DNA from: Acidobacteria bacterium UBA7540
GTDB lineage: Bacteria; Acidobacteriota; Terriglobia; UBA7540
Direction: 5' to 3'
Assembly (NCBI GenBank): GCA_002478145.1
Contig: DLMI01000141.1
Span: 26,117 to 90,116, forward strand
DNA length: 64,000 nucleotides
The notes beneath the pieces were generated by a model. It made no database searches, was not told the DNA's origin, and saw nothing but the letters and a program-made list of their open reading frames with translations. A program made the position numbers and the translations under genes. Of this stretch, positions 8,947-16,681 are shown in pieces (the first letter of the stretch is position 1; the number at the start of each line of letters is the position of its first letter).

Positions 8947-9080
8947 TGTCATTCCGAGCCCTTCGCCTGTCATTCTGAGCGAAGCGAAGAATCTCCGCAG
9001 TTCGCTCAGGGTAAACTCCGCGAGGAATCTCGCTCTGGCCCGGAAACAATGCGAGATTCCTCGCTTCGCTCGGAATGACA
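8947..9080. repeat. Hairpin repeat between proB and proA
   Basis: A compound copy of the TCATTCCGAGC family with two nested arm pairs (TCATTCTGAGCGAAGCGAAG and GAGGAATCTCGC on the left; GCGAGATTCCTCG and CGCTCGGAATGACA on the right). It lies in the short gap between two genes of one pathway, where it could form a strong mRNA stem. Confidence 0.85.
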
Positions 9081-9106
9081 GGGGTGCAGCGGTGAGTGGA
9101 AGGATT

Positions 9107-10342
9107 ATGGAATCTACGCCCGACAAACTGCGCAGGGCCCGAACCGCGGCTCTCGACATGGCCTGCTTAAGCACGCAGGAAAAGAACTCAATTCTTCAAG
9201 AGATGGCGGAGCTTATAGCGGGGAACCAGGAGGCAATTCTGGCGGCGAACAGCCTTGACCTTCAATCCAACGACCTCCGTCCCGCCAGCCGCGACCGTTT
9301 ACTGCTTAACCCAAAGCGTGTCGACGACATGCTGGTTGGAATCCAGGCTGTCATCGGCTTGCCCGACCCGGTGGGTGAAGTTCTGTTCGATTGGGTTCGT
9401 CCCAACGGCTTGCGCATACGGAAGGTGCGAGTGCCGCTCGGGGTTGTGGGCGTAATCTATGAGTCCCGCCCCAATGTGACGGTGGATGCCGCGGTCCTGG
9501 CGCTCAAAGCCGGGAACGCCGTGGTTCTGCGCGGCGGGCGCGAAGCTGTCCATACCAATGAACTGCTCGTGGAACTTCTTAACCGGGCACAGGGGTTGCC
9601 GGAGGGGGCAATCGAGTTGCTCGATTCCCGTTCCCGTGAGTCTGTGCATGAGCTCATGCGAGCGCGCGGCTACGTGGACGTTCTGGTGCCGCGCGGCGGA
9701 GCGGAATTAATCAATCGCGTGGTGGAGCAAGCCATCGTCCCGGTTATCGAAACCGGGGCAGGGAACTGTCACATTTACGTGGATAAGGACGCCGACCTGG
9801 ATCTTGCGGACAGGATTGTGATCAACGCCAAGACCCAGCGTCCCTCCGTGTGCAACGCCGCTGAAAAGCTGCTCGTCCATCAGGAAATCGCTGCGGAATA
9901 CGTGCCGAGAATTGTCGACCGGCTGCGGGCTGCCGGTGTAGAAGTGCGGGGCGACGAGCAGACTTGCCGGCTGGCCGGCGAAGACAAGGTGCGAGCCGCT
10001 TCTCCGGATGATTGGCTGACCGAGTATTCGGACCTGAAGATGGCTGTGGCGGTGGTGAGTGATGTGGACGCTGCCATCGCCCACATCAACCGGTACTCCA
10101 CCCGGCACTCCGATGCCATCGTCACCCGTGACGCGACGCGAGCGCAGAGGTTTCTGGACCGGGTGGACTCGGCCGCAGTCTATTGGAACGCTTCCACACG
10201 CTTCACCGATGGAGGTGAATTCGGCTTGGGCGCTGAAATGGGCGTCAGCACCCAGAAACTCCATTGTCGAGGTCCGTTTTCCTTGCCCGAACTCACTTCC
10301 GTGAAGTTCCAGATCGTAGGCTCCGGGCAGATAAGACAGTGA
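9107..10342 (+). CDS. proA: Gamma-glutamyl phosphate reductase
   Basis: NADPH-dependent reduction of gamma-glutamyl phosphate to glutamate semialdehyde, the second proline step. The aldehyde-dehydrogenase fold shows VGVIYESRPNVTVDA, the NAVVLRGG loop, and the catalytic cysteine in QRPSVCNAAEKLLVH at about residue 249. The C-terminal ALNASTRF-like signature appears as YWNASTRFTDGGEFGLGAEMG. Length is 411 residues from the ATG at 9107, normal for ProA. A GTG five codons earlier (9092), with AGGGG seven bases before it, is an equally possible start; the GGAAGG before 9107 is close to the ATG. The gene follows proB after about 200 bases and is probably in the same transcript. Confidence 0.95.
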   Translation: MESTPDKLRRARTAALDMACLSTQEKNSILQEMAELIAGNQEAILAANSLDLQSNDLRPASRDRLLLNPKRVDDMLVGIQAVIGLPDPVGEVLFDWVRPNGLRIRKVRVPLGVVGVIYESRPNVTVDAAVLALKAGNAVVLRGGREAVHTNELLVELLNRAQGLPEGAIELLDSRSRESVHELMRARGYVDVLVPRGGAELINRVVEQAIVPVIETGAGNCHIYVDKDADLDLADRIVINAKTQRPSVCNAAEKLLVHQEIAAEYVPRIVDRLRAAGVEVRGDEQTCRLAGEDKVRAASPDDWLTEYSDLKMAVAVVSDVDAAIAHINRYSTRHSDAIVTRDATRAQRFLDRVDSAAVYWNASTRFTDGGEFGLGAEMGVSTQKLHCRGPFSLPELTSVKFQIVGSGQIRQ

Positions 10343-10373
10343 CGAGCGACGAGTGACAAGTGACGAGCCCTGG

Positions 10374-10459
10374 TGTCATTCCGAGCGCAGCGAGGAATCT
10401 CGCTCTGGATGCTTCCTTCACAAACCAGGGCGGGATTCCTCGCTGCGCTCGGAATGACA
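10374..10459. repeat. Hairpin repeat after proA
   Basis: A compact copy of the same family. TGTCATTCCGAGCGCAGCGA is at the left and its inverse, ending CGCTCGGAATGACA, is at the right, with a spacer of about 30 bases. It could serve as a mRNA 3' stem for proBA. Confidence 0.85.
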
Positions 10460-10519
10460 CCGGAGTGACGAGTCTTCTGATTTCTAATTTCTGACTTCTG
10501 AATTACCGAGGATTCATAT

Positions 10520-11560
10520 ATGTCGAATGTGCCTTTGGCAGTTGGGTTGGCATTGGTGGCTGGAATTCTGAACGGCAGTTTCGCCACCCCGATAAAGTAC
10601 GCCAAGTTTTGGAAATGGGAGAACATCTGGTCAGTTTGGGCGGTGGTGGGAATGTTGATGTTTCCGTGGTTCATGGTTTATGTGACCGTACCCCACATGG
10701 TGGCGTTCTACCAGCAGGTGGGCGCTCAGCAGATTCTTCTCCTGGTGGGATTTGGTGTTGGATTTGGTCTGGCCCAGATATTCTTCGGGCTGGGCATAGC
10801 CGCGCTTGGCATCGCCTTGAATTTCGCCATCGCTATAGGCCTTTCGACCGCACTGGGGTCGCTCGTCCCACTGGTGGCACTGCATTCGGAGATGATTTTC
10901 ACGACCAAAGGCATGGTCATCATCTTAGGGGTCGCCTTGATGCTGGTGGGCATCGTGCTTTGTGCCGTGGCGGGAAGACATAAAGAGAAGGCCATGCAGA
11001 GTTCAGTTCAGGACCAGCAAGAAGGGGCAGGGAAGAGGATGAGTTTCAAGGCCGGATTGATCATCTGCATTCTGGCCGGGGTTGGTTCTCCTCTGATCAA
11101 CTTTGGTTTGGCGTTCGGAGCCCCGCTCATTTCCCGTGCCGCCCAACTGGGTGTCAGTCCCAGAAGTCAGACCAATGTAATATGGGCCCCCTTGGTGACG
11201 GCCGCACTCGTGCCCTACCTGATTTACTGCGCCTACCTGTGGAAAAAGAACAAAACGGCAGGCCTCTTTTTCCGCCCTGGAACGGCCATTAACTGGCTAC
11301 TGGGCGCGATGATGGGAGTGCTCTGGTTCGGAAGCACACTCATCTACGGTGCGTCCACGGCTGAGCTAGCGGGCCTGGGTCCCGTATTGGGTTGGCCGCT
11401 TTTCATGTCGTCCATTATCATTACCTCCAATGTTTGGGGATTTGTCACAGGCGAATGGAAGACAGCCGGGAAGAAAGCGCTGACCACAATGCTGGCGGGG
11501 ATTCTGTTTCTTATCCTGGGGTTCGTCGCGTTGGCCGTCAGCGGGCGCTTGGCAGGGTGA
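10520..11560 (+). CDS. RhaT-family sugar/proton symporter-like permease
   Basis: A 346-residue protein with about ten transmembrane helices. It matches the L-rhamnose/H+ symporter family of the drug/metabolite transporter superfamily: length near 344, the opening GILNGSFATPIKYAKFWKWEN, and a repeat of the half-protein after the central charged loop (KEKAMQSSVQDQQEG). GAGG lies eight bases before the ATG. No rhamnose catabolic genes sit nearby, so the substrate cannot be assigned; a deoxysugar or related compound is likely. The gene is followed closely by a 47-residue membrane protein. Confidence 0.85.
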   Translation: MSNVPLAVGLALVAGILNGSFATPIKYAKFWKWENIWSVWAVVGMLMFPWFMVYVTVPHMVAFYQQVGAQQILLLVGFGVGFGLAQIFFGLGIAALGIALNFAIAIGLSTALGSLVPLVALHSEMIFTTKGMVIILGVALMLVGIVLCAVAGRHKEKAMQSSVQDQQEGAGKRMSFKAGLIICILAGVGSPLINFGLAFGAPLISRAAQLGVSPRSQTNVIWAPLVTAALVPYLIYCAYLWKKNKTAGLFFRPGTAINWLLGAMMGVLWFGSTLIYGASTAELAGLGPVLGWPLFMSSIIITSNVWGFVTGEWKTAGKKALTTMLAGILFLILGFVALAVSGRLAG

Positions 11561-11641
11561 TGAATAATCTTCTCTGCATGCTATTCCGAGCCGGCCAATC
11601 TTTTCGCCGGGCGAAAAATCTCGTCATTTATAGGAGGAAGC

Positions 11642-11785
11642 ATGTTTGGAGCGCTGCTGTTTGCTGTGTGTGTCGTCCTACAGTTTCACTATCACGACTC
11701 GATTCCGTGGTACATCTGGGTGCCTGCACTGATTGGACTCTGCGTCTCGTTCGGCGAACCAGCTATGAAGTTGAAAAAGGAATGA
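11642..11785 (+). CDS. Small membrane protein, 47 residues
   Basis: A short frame with an excellent ribosome site (AGGAGGA five bases before the ATG). It encodes two hydrophobic segments (MFGALLFAVCVVLQF and IPWYIWVPALIGLCVSF) and a lysine-rich tail ending MKLKKE. It begins 81 bases after the RhaT-like stop. The strong ribosome site and membrane hairpin pattern make it credible. The function is unknown; it might be an accessory subunit of the transporter. Confidence 0.6.
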   Translation: MFGALLFAVCVVLQFHYHDSIPWYIWVPALIGLCVSFGEPAMKLKKE

Positions 11786-11806
11786 CTGCCTTGTAGGAGG
11801 GCCACA

Positions 11807-11958
11807 CAGGCTGCGGAAAAACCCGTTTGGCCTGTCATTCCGAGGAGTCCCGATCTGATCGGGACGACGAGGAATCTCGCACTGCATTGAAAATACTCAG
11901 AGCGAGATTCCTCGCTCCGCTCGGAATGACAGCTTGGAGGGGTTTTTCCGCAGCCTGT
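11807..11958. repeat. Long-form hairpin repeat with CAGGCTGCGGAAAAA ends
   Basis: The outer inverted ends CAGGCTGCGGAAAAA and TTTTTCCGCAGCCTG enclose the TCATTCCGAG...CTCGGAATGACA pair. This long form recurs at 12832-12973. The remaining bases up to 12035 show no gene. Confidence 0.85.
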
Positions 11959-12035
11959 ACAGCCGTCCGTCACGCGAACAGAAAAGCACGGGGTTCCGAG
12001 TGGGCGTTTCGGGTTCGGGCGCGAGTTGGACTGCC

Positions 12036-12290
12036 TCACAACCGCGCCAGGCAGCCTTTGCCGCATGCAACCGGAGCATTTCGAAACAGCGAGCAATCTC
12101 TCACTCCCACCACCTGGAGGCAGCCGAATTCGGCCTCGCGTTGGTCAGCCAAGACTTTGGCGCCAACCCTCTTCTCCGGGCATCGAACAGACCTCCTCCT
12201 TAAGCCCGGCCCCCACTTCCAAATCGCATGGGCAAGAACCACCCAGCAAACCACCACCCCCGATATTTCAAGTGCAATTATGCTGTTCAT
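12036..12290 (-). CDS. Small cysteine-containing membrane-anchored protein
   Basis: 84 residues beginning at an ATG preceded by AAGGAGG at nine bases, which is a strong site. Residues 1-25 form a transmembrane or signal-anchor helix ending in AIWKWG. The rest is a soluble domain with five cysteines (VRCP, FGCLQV, RDCSL, VACGKGCL) spaced as in a small metal-binding or disulfide domain. Similar short proteins with one helix and this Cys pattern are, as I recall, frequent in Acidobacteriota but uncharacterised. It lies 52 bases upstream of no gene on its own strand and is probably a single transcript. Confidence 0.55.
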   Translation of the reverse strand: MNSIIALEISGVVVCWVVLAHAIWKWGPGLRRRSVRCPEKRVGAKVLADQREAEFGCLQVVGVRDCSLFRNAPVACGKGCLARL

Positions 12291-12342
12291 GACCGAGTTC
12301 CTCCTTGGCGAGGGAAAAGGCTCTTGGCCTTTCTAGCAACTG

Positions 12343-12711
12343 TCAATCACCGCTTGGGCGCACCGGTTTGGTGAAGCTGGCCAACGCTTCTTTTTCGGTT
12401 GGATAAATGTCGAACGCCTGCAGTAAGCGATGGGTGGAAAGGATGTTATGAATCAGCCGCGGAACATTCACAAGTTTCAGTTGTCCTCCCTCCTTGGTAG
12501 TTACTATTACCGACTCCACCAACATGCCGATCCCAGTGCTGTCAATGCGCGTCACATTCGCGAGGTCCAGTAGAATGTTGCTCCAATGATTGGCCAGGAA
12601 CTCCTTTATGAAACTGCGCACGCTATCGCACTCAGGGCCGGCGACGATTCTGCCGCTAAGATTCAACACGCGGACACCCTGTACTTCCCTGTGCTCGATT
12701 GTCAGTTGCAT
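12343..12711 (-). CDS. STAS-domain anti-anti-sigma factor
   Basis: 122 residues of the SpoIIAA/RsbV type. The phosphorylatable serine is Ser58 in RIDSTGIGMLVES, after the usual strand LLDLANV. Such proteins bind an anti-sigma kinase when unphosphorylated and so free a sigma factor. The ribosome site AAGGAG lies about nine bases before the ATG. Neither a partner kinase (RsbW) nor a PP2C phosphatase is in the window, so it must work with proteins encoded elsewhere. A second STAS protein is at 13252 on the other strand. Confidence 0.88.
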   Translation of the reverse strand: MQLTIEHREVQGVRVLNLSGRIVAGPECDSVRSFIKEFLANHWSNILLDLANVTRIDSTGIGMLVESVIVTTKEGGQLKLVNVPRLIHNILSTHRLLQAFDIYPTEKEALASFTKPVRPSGD

Positions 12712-12831
12712 GAGGGCTGTCTCCTTTGCCCTGTATCTTAGGATTTGCCAAGGGATATGTCAACGCGAAGAGCCTGCCCTTTCTCGAGCAGGATACGGCT
12801 TAGCCGTCGATGACACCCGGACAGGTTGAAG

Positions 12832-12973
12832 CAGGCTGCGGAAAAACTCGTTTGGCGTGTCATTCCGAGTAGCCGCAGGCGACGAGGAATCTCGCATTGT
12901 CTTGAAAACACTCAGGGCGAGATTCCTCGCTCCGCTCGGAATGACAGCTTGGAAGGGTTTTTCCGCACCCTGT
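12832..12973. repeat. Second long-form hairpin repeat
   Basis: Same structure as 11807-11958: GCAGGCTGCGGAAAAACTCG outer end, TCATTCCGAG and CGCTCGGAATGACA inner arms, and GGGTTTTTCCGCACCCTG at the right. From 12974 to 13214 I see only low-quality frames. Confidence 0.85.
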
Positions 12974-13214
12974 CAAGCCCTTGCCAATGAATGCTCAAAC
13001 ACGTTGCTGTAAAAAGCCATCCTGCTGTCATCCTCCGGAGTCTGCCGCGCCTTGACGAAGGATATAGTAGTGGCGGTTCGCGAAGCGCCTCTTGACCGTT
13101 ACCAAAACTCTCAAAGGAATATTCGCCGTCTTTGACTGTCGCGCCGCGGCCGGTCAACTTTCGACCTCCCTCCTTGTAACACTGCTGTAACATTTCATAA
13201 CAGGCAATTAATTA

Positions 13215-13243
13215 TTGACAGAATTCGCGTCGCCCTCTATATT
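13215..13243 (+). promoter_or_regulatory. Sigma-70 promoter for a leaderless STAS gene
   Basis: TTGACA at 13215-13220 and TATATT at 13238-13243 are separated by exactly 17 bases. Transcription would start at about 13250, one or two bases before the ATG at 13252, where no ribosome-binding site exists. Confidence 0.7.
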
Positions 13244-13251
13244 ACACAATC

Positions 13252-13602
13252 ATGTGGGACGAGAAGCTTACGATCACAGATACACAGGGCGCGCACGAGG
13301 GGGAACGAATCCTCCAACTTAATGGTCCACTAACTATCTCCACTCTGTTTGGCCTGCGGGATACTCTGCGGGCTGAAAAGGCGGCCAGAACGGTGATTCT
13401 CGATTTCAGCCAGGTTCCCTACGTGGATTCGGCAGGAGTGGGGGCCATTGTCAACGCGCACGTTTCCCTTCTCAATTCCGGACGCCGCCTGGTGTTGGTG
13501 GCAGTGCAAGACCGGATCACGACGCTGATGAAAGTGACCAGGGTGGACGAGGTCCTAACAATATACCCGACCCTCCAGGAAGCCCAAGCCGCCGCTCAAT
13601 GA
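13252..13602 (+). CDS. STAS-domain anti-anti-sigma factor
   Basis: 116 residues of the SpoIIAA/RsbV fold. Ser60 in PYVDSAGVGAIV is the expected phosphorylation site, preceded by the strand TVILDFSQV. The promoter just upstream implies a leaderless mRNA. The two STAS proteins in this stretch share the fold but are clearly different in sequence, so they are not a recent duplication. The partner anti-sigma factor is not in the window. Confidence 0.9.
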   Translation: MWDEKLTITDTQGAHEGERILQLNGPLTISTLFGLRDTLRAEKAARTVILDFSQVPYVDSAGVGAIVNAHVSLLNSGRRLVLVAVQDRITTLMKVTRVDEVLTIYPTLQEAQAAAQ

Positions 13603-13810
13603 GAAGCGGGGGTTAAGGCAATTATGAATAGTGAATTATGATAAGTGAATTGGTCACTGCGTTTTGCTTACTTCCATCTGCGTGCTGCCTTCTGCAATGA
13701 ATCAATGACTCAATGAGTCAATAAACCAATTTAGTTAGGCCATCGGCCTTCTGCCCTGGGTGTCAGACCCGATGCGAAGACGCATCACGGAGACTTAGTC
13801 CGGCATCCGT

Positions 13811-14035
13811 AGCCCGGATTTCTCACCACGTTTCGACGCTGTTAATGGGTTGCCGGAAGGGCGGGGCTTCAGCCCCGCCGTTACAAGGCCTTCCTGATTA
13901 TTTGTGCGTCCCGTGCCCCGCGCAGTCCCGCAAGCGCGGGACTGCGCGGGGCACGGGACCAACAGAGGGCGGGAGCCGCGATTCCGGCGGGGCTGAAGCC
14001 CCGCCCTTTCAGACCCGTGGTGAGAAACGCGGGCT
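13811..14035. repeat. Nested palindromic element of about 225 bases
   Basis: Three inverted pairs are nested: AGCCCGGATTTCTCACCACG with its inverse ending GGGCT at 14035; GGGCGGGGCTTCAGCCCCGCC with its own copy at about 13995-14009; and a central perfect hairpin CCCGTGCCCCGCGCAGTCCC with its inverse at 13910-13958. The right end overlaps the stop codon of the HAD gene. The rest of 13603-13810 shows no gene. Confidence 0.8.
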
Positions 14036-14528
14036 AGAAGCGCAAGGTTGCTCGAAGCCTGGTCGGCTCAAGCAACAGGTCGAAGGCGTTCACCGCACCG
14101 ACCACAAAAATGTTTGCAGCCAGAATCGCGTCCAGCGCGCAACCCTCTCCGTTCTCAACCGCAATTGCCACCCCTCCGGCTTCTTTCACGACTTTCAAGT
14201 GCAGCCTGTCGTTATTCCCGTTGCCGAAGGATGCGACGTATCGGGGATTCAGCCCCACGGCATAGCACCGCTTCTGGACGTCCTCGTTCTCTCCCTCCAG
14301 CCTTCTCCAAACAATCGGCAGGCCTTTCAGCTCTTCTTGCGCTGTCCCGAAGGAATCCGCAGTGACAACGTGAATATCCACGAGCTCCGCCAGCCGCAGC
14401 AGCCGATCTTTGACACCGGTCACAAGCTTTCCGCTGAAGGCCAAGGTCCCTGTGTAATCGCTCAGGATGGCGTCGATTTGCACCTTGCCGAATCCGGGAA
14501 TGTCGACTGTGATGCCAGGTTTTTTCAT
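14034..14528 (-). CDS. HAD-superfamily protein, soluble P-type-ATPase-like
   Basis: 164 residues resembling the small soluble HAD proteins of the COG4087 kind. The nucleophile region reads ILSDYTGTLAFSG, where DxxGT carries the phosphoryl-accepting Asp. HVVTADSFG is the second motif, and FGNGNNDRLHL supplies the metal-binding acidic loop. These proteins hydrolyse phosphate esters; the substrate is unknown. The frame extends upstream to 14594, but those codons come from a hairpin repeat (RARFLAALGMT). I therefore use the ATG at 14528, which begins MKKPGITVDIPGFG. The ribosome site is weak. Confidence 0.75.
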   Translation of the reverse strand: MKKPGITVDIPGFGKVQIDAILSDYTGTLAFSGKLVTGVKDRLLRLAELVDIHVVTADSFGTAQEELKGLPIVWRRLEGENEDVQKRCYAVGLNPRYVASFGNGNNDRLHLKVVKEAGGVAIAVENGEGCALDAILAANIFVVGAVNAFDLLLEPTRLRATLRF

Positions 14529-14549
14529 AGGATAAGTCTCTGGGGATTC

Positions 14550-14583
14550 TGTCATTCCGAGCGCAGCGAGGAATCTCGCTCGG
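14550..14583. repeat. Single arm of the hairpin repeat
   Basis: TGTCATTCCGAGCGCAGCGA followed by GGAATCTCGCTC, with no inverted partner close by. It may be a decayed or half copy. Confidence 0.7.
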
Positions 14584-14594
14584 ATTTCTTCCAC

Positions 14595-14914
14595 CTACGC
14601 CCCAGCCACGCCACCTTGAGTTTTGCACCAAGCGTCGCTTAGGTCTTTCCAATCACGATTCACGGATTCAATTAGGGCAATCTTCTTCTTTCGGCTCCGC
14701 TTTTGATCTGCTTTTCACGCGCGATGGCGGCTAAGATTTCCCCAGACACCTCATAGTACACCAGGCGGTTAATGTTGTAGCGCGCAGTGAACTCCCCCAG
14801 CAGCTTACGGCGGTGTTGGAGCACCCTACGTCCCAAGTTGTTGGTTACCCCCGTGTACAAGGTGCGGGAGGTGCTCGCCATGATGTCGACGTAGTAATTC
14901 TTCAACGCTCGCAC
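14595..14914 (-). pseudogene. GIY-YIG endonuclease-like gene with a frameshift
   Basis: The first 75 codons match small GIY-YIG domain proteins (YYVDIMAS, TLYTGVTNNLGRRVLQH, YYEVSGEILAAIAREKQIK). The frame then ends at 14672 in SGAERRRLP, which is not family-like. Shifting one base at the short A-run at about 14704-14707 restores the typical tail KKIALIESVNRDWKDLSDAW, which continues to a stop at 14595. One missing A explains this, as either a real inactivating deletion or a sequence error. Start is a GTG. These proteins are often of unknown role, with a possible DNA-cleavage or repair function. Confidence 0.75.
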
Positions 14915-14940
14915 TCCGAACTTCGTCCCTTGGCCCGAAA

Positions 14941-15031
14941 GCAGGGCGAGATTCCTCGCGGAGTTTACCCTGAGCGGCCAGAGAGAGATCCTTCGCTGCG
15001 CTCAGGATGACAGCGAAGGGCTCGGAATGAC
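14941..15031. repeat. Hairpin repeat variant before ubiD 3' end
   Basis: CAGGGCGAGATTCCTCGCGG, then AGAGATCCTTCGCTGCGCTC and AGGATGACAGCGAAGGGCTC, then GGAATGACAC. It is a rearranged member of the family, similar to the one at 8947. Confidence 0.7.
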
Positions 15032-15051
15032 ACAGTTCTACAATCCAAAAT

Positions 15052-16524
15052 CTAAAATCCAAAATCCAAAATGCTCCACATGCCGTCCACCTTTTTCTTC
15101 ACCGCCGGGTCCATCTTGATCTCGTCGGGCCAGGGGCGGGTGAAGCCCTCGGACGGCCATTTTGCGGTCGCATCCACACCCATCTTGGAGCCGAAACTAG
15201 GGAGGCGGGAGGCGTGCTCGAGCTGGTCCACCGGGCCGAGAGTGAACTGAATATCGCGCTCCGGGTCGATATGGTTGAAAGCTTTCCAGGCCACCTCGCG
15301 CAGGTTGTGAACGTCCACATCGTGGTCTACCACCACGATGCACTTGCTGAACATCGCTCCCGGCAGACCCCAAATGGCGTTCATCACTTTCCGCGCATGT
15401 CCTGGATAGCTTTTGCGAATCGCGATAAGCAAGAGATTATGAAACACCCCTTCTGCGGGCATGTGCATATCGACAACTTCAGGCATCTGCTTGCGAAACA
15501 GGGGAAGAAAGATGCGTTCCACGGCATAGCCCATCCAATAGTCTTCCATGGGTGGAGGGCCAACGATGGTAGAGACGTAGATGGGGTCGCGGCGTCGCGT
15601 CAGGCAGGTAAGATGAAAGGCCGGGAACCTGTCTTCCAACGAATAGTACCCGGTGTGGTCGCCGAACGGCCCCTCGACACGAATGTCGTCGAGATCCACA
15701 AAGCCTTCCAGCACGATTTCCGAGTTGGCAGGCACCTCCAAGTCAACGGTTTGGCATTTGACCAGTTCGACCGGTTCCTTGCGCAGGAAACCCGCGAAGA
15801 GGAATTCATCCAAGTCTTCGGGCAGTGGCAGAATGCCGGAAATCATCGCGACCGGGTCGGCCCCGATCGCCACCGCAACTTCCATGCGACGCCCTTTGCC
15901 CTGGCGCTCCAGCCAGCGGAAATGTTCAGCCCCGCCCTTGTGGATCTGCCAGTGCATGCCGGTGGTCCGGGAATCGTAAACCTGCATGCGGTAGCAGCCC
16001 ACGTTGCGGCGGCCGTTCTTGGGACTTTTCGTGATCACCAGCGGGAAGGTGATGAAATGCCCGCCATCCTGCGGCCAGCACTTCATGATCGGCAGACCAG
16101 CCAGCGACATTGTGTCCGTCTCGACGATCTCCTGCGCGGGGCCGGACTTCACGCTCTTCGGGAAGAACGATCCAAGCTCGGATAGCTTGGGGAGCATGCG
16201 CACCTTGTCGAGGAAACCCTCGGGCGGTTTCATGTCCAACAGGTCTTCGATACGCCGGGCCACGTCCTCAAGCGAGCTGACCTCCAGCGCCAGCTCCATT
16301 CTCCTCTTGGACCCAAGCATGTTGATGAGAAGTGGCATGGAGTATGCGCTGCTGTTCTCTGCCGAGCGCGGCTTCTCGAATAAGAGTGCGGGTCCTCCAG
16401 CCTTGGATACTCGGTCCGTAATTTCGGTGATCTCCAAATCCACATCCGCTTCCACGGAAATGCGCTTCAGCTCTCCCTCGCGCTCCAAGCGCCTCACGAA
16501 CTCGTGCAAGTCTTTGTAAGCCAC
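15052..16524 (-). CDS. UbiD-family prenylated-FMN decarboxylase
   Basis: 490 residues, the normal size for UbiD. The family core is present: RNVGCYRMQVYDSRTTGMHW and HKGGAEH for prenyl-FMN and metal binding, EGPFGDHTGYYS with the catalytic acidic and Arg region, and VVDMHMPAEG late in the protein. UbiD decarboxylates polyprenyl-hydroxybenzoate or, in menaquinone users, related aromatic acids. The start is a GTG with GAGGAG seven bases upstream. No UbiX (prenyl-FMN synthase) is nearby. ubiE at 28490 supports a quinone role, but UbiD relatives also act on other aromatic acids. Confidence 0.88.
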   Translation of the reverse strand: MAYKDLHEFVRRLEREGELKRISVEADVDLEITEITDRVSKAGGPALLFEKPRSAENSSAYSMPLLINMLGSKRRMELALEVSSLEDVARRIEDLLDMKPPEGFLDKVRMLPKLSELGSFFPKSVKSGPAQEIVETDTMSLAGLPIMKCWPQDGGHFITFPLVITKSPKNGRRNVGCYRMQVYDSRTTGMHWQIHKGGAEHFRWLERQGKGRRMEVAVAIGADPVAMISGILPLPEDLDEFLFAGFLRKEPVELVKCQTVDLEVPANSEIVLEGFVDLDDIRVEGPFGDHTGYYSLEDRFPAFHLTCLTRRRDPIYVSTIVGPPPMEDYWMGYAVERIFLPLFRKQMPEVVDMHMPAEGVFHNLLLIAIRKSYPGHARKVMNAIWGLPGAMFSKCIVVVDHDVDVHNLREVAWKAFNHIDPERDIQFTLGPVDQLEHASRLPSFGSKMGVDATAKWPSEGFTRPWPDEIKMDPAVKKKVDGMWSILDFGF

Positions 16525-16681
16525 AGGGACTCCTCAACTGGAAATGAAATCGCTTCGTCGTGGAAGCATTACAGATTGCACGGACCAAATCAAGGTGTGC
16601 TTTGGGGGAGGGTGGGGAACACGAAGGACAGGAGTCAGGATTCAGGAGTCAGGATTCAGGAAAAGAACAAGACGGACCTCT

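Noticed and set aside
11827..12336. 169-residue plus-strand open frame
   Set aside because: It begins inside a hairpin repeat and reads antisense to the small Cys-containing protein, which has a strong ribosome site.
12912..13193. Minus-strand 93-residue frame
   Set aside because: Ends in repeat-derived residues; an AAGGAGG string exists near its start, but the sequence has no consistent coding character.
13845..14642. 265-residue plus-strand open frame
   Set aside because: It runs antisense through the HAD gene and the nested palindrome and has no ribosome site or family-like sequence.
15214..16185. 323-residue frame antisense to ubiD
   Set aside because: Shadow of the well-supported UbiD gene; no signal of its own.
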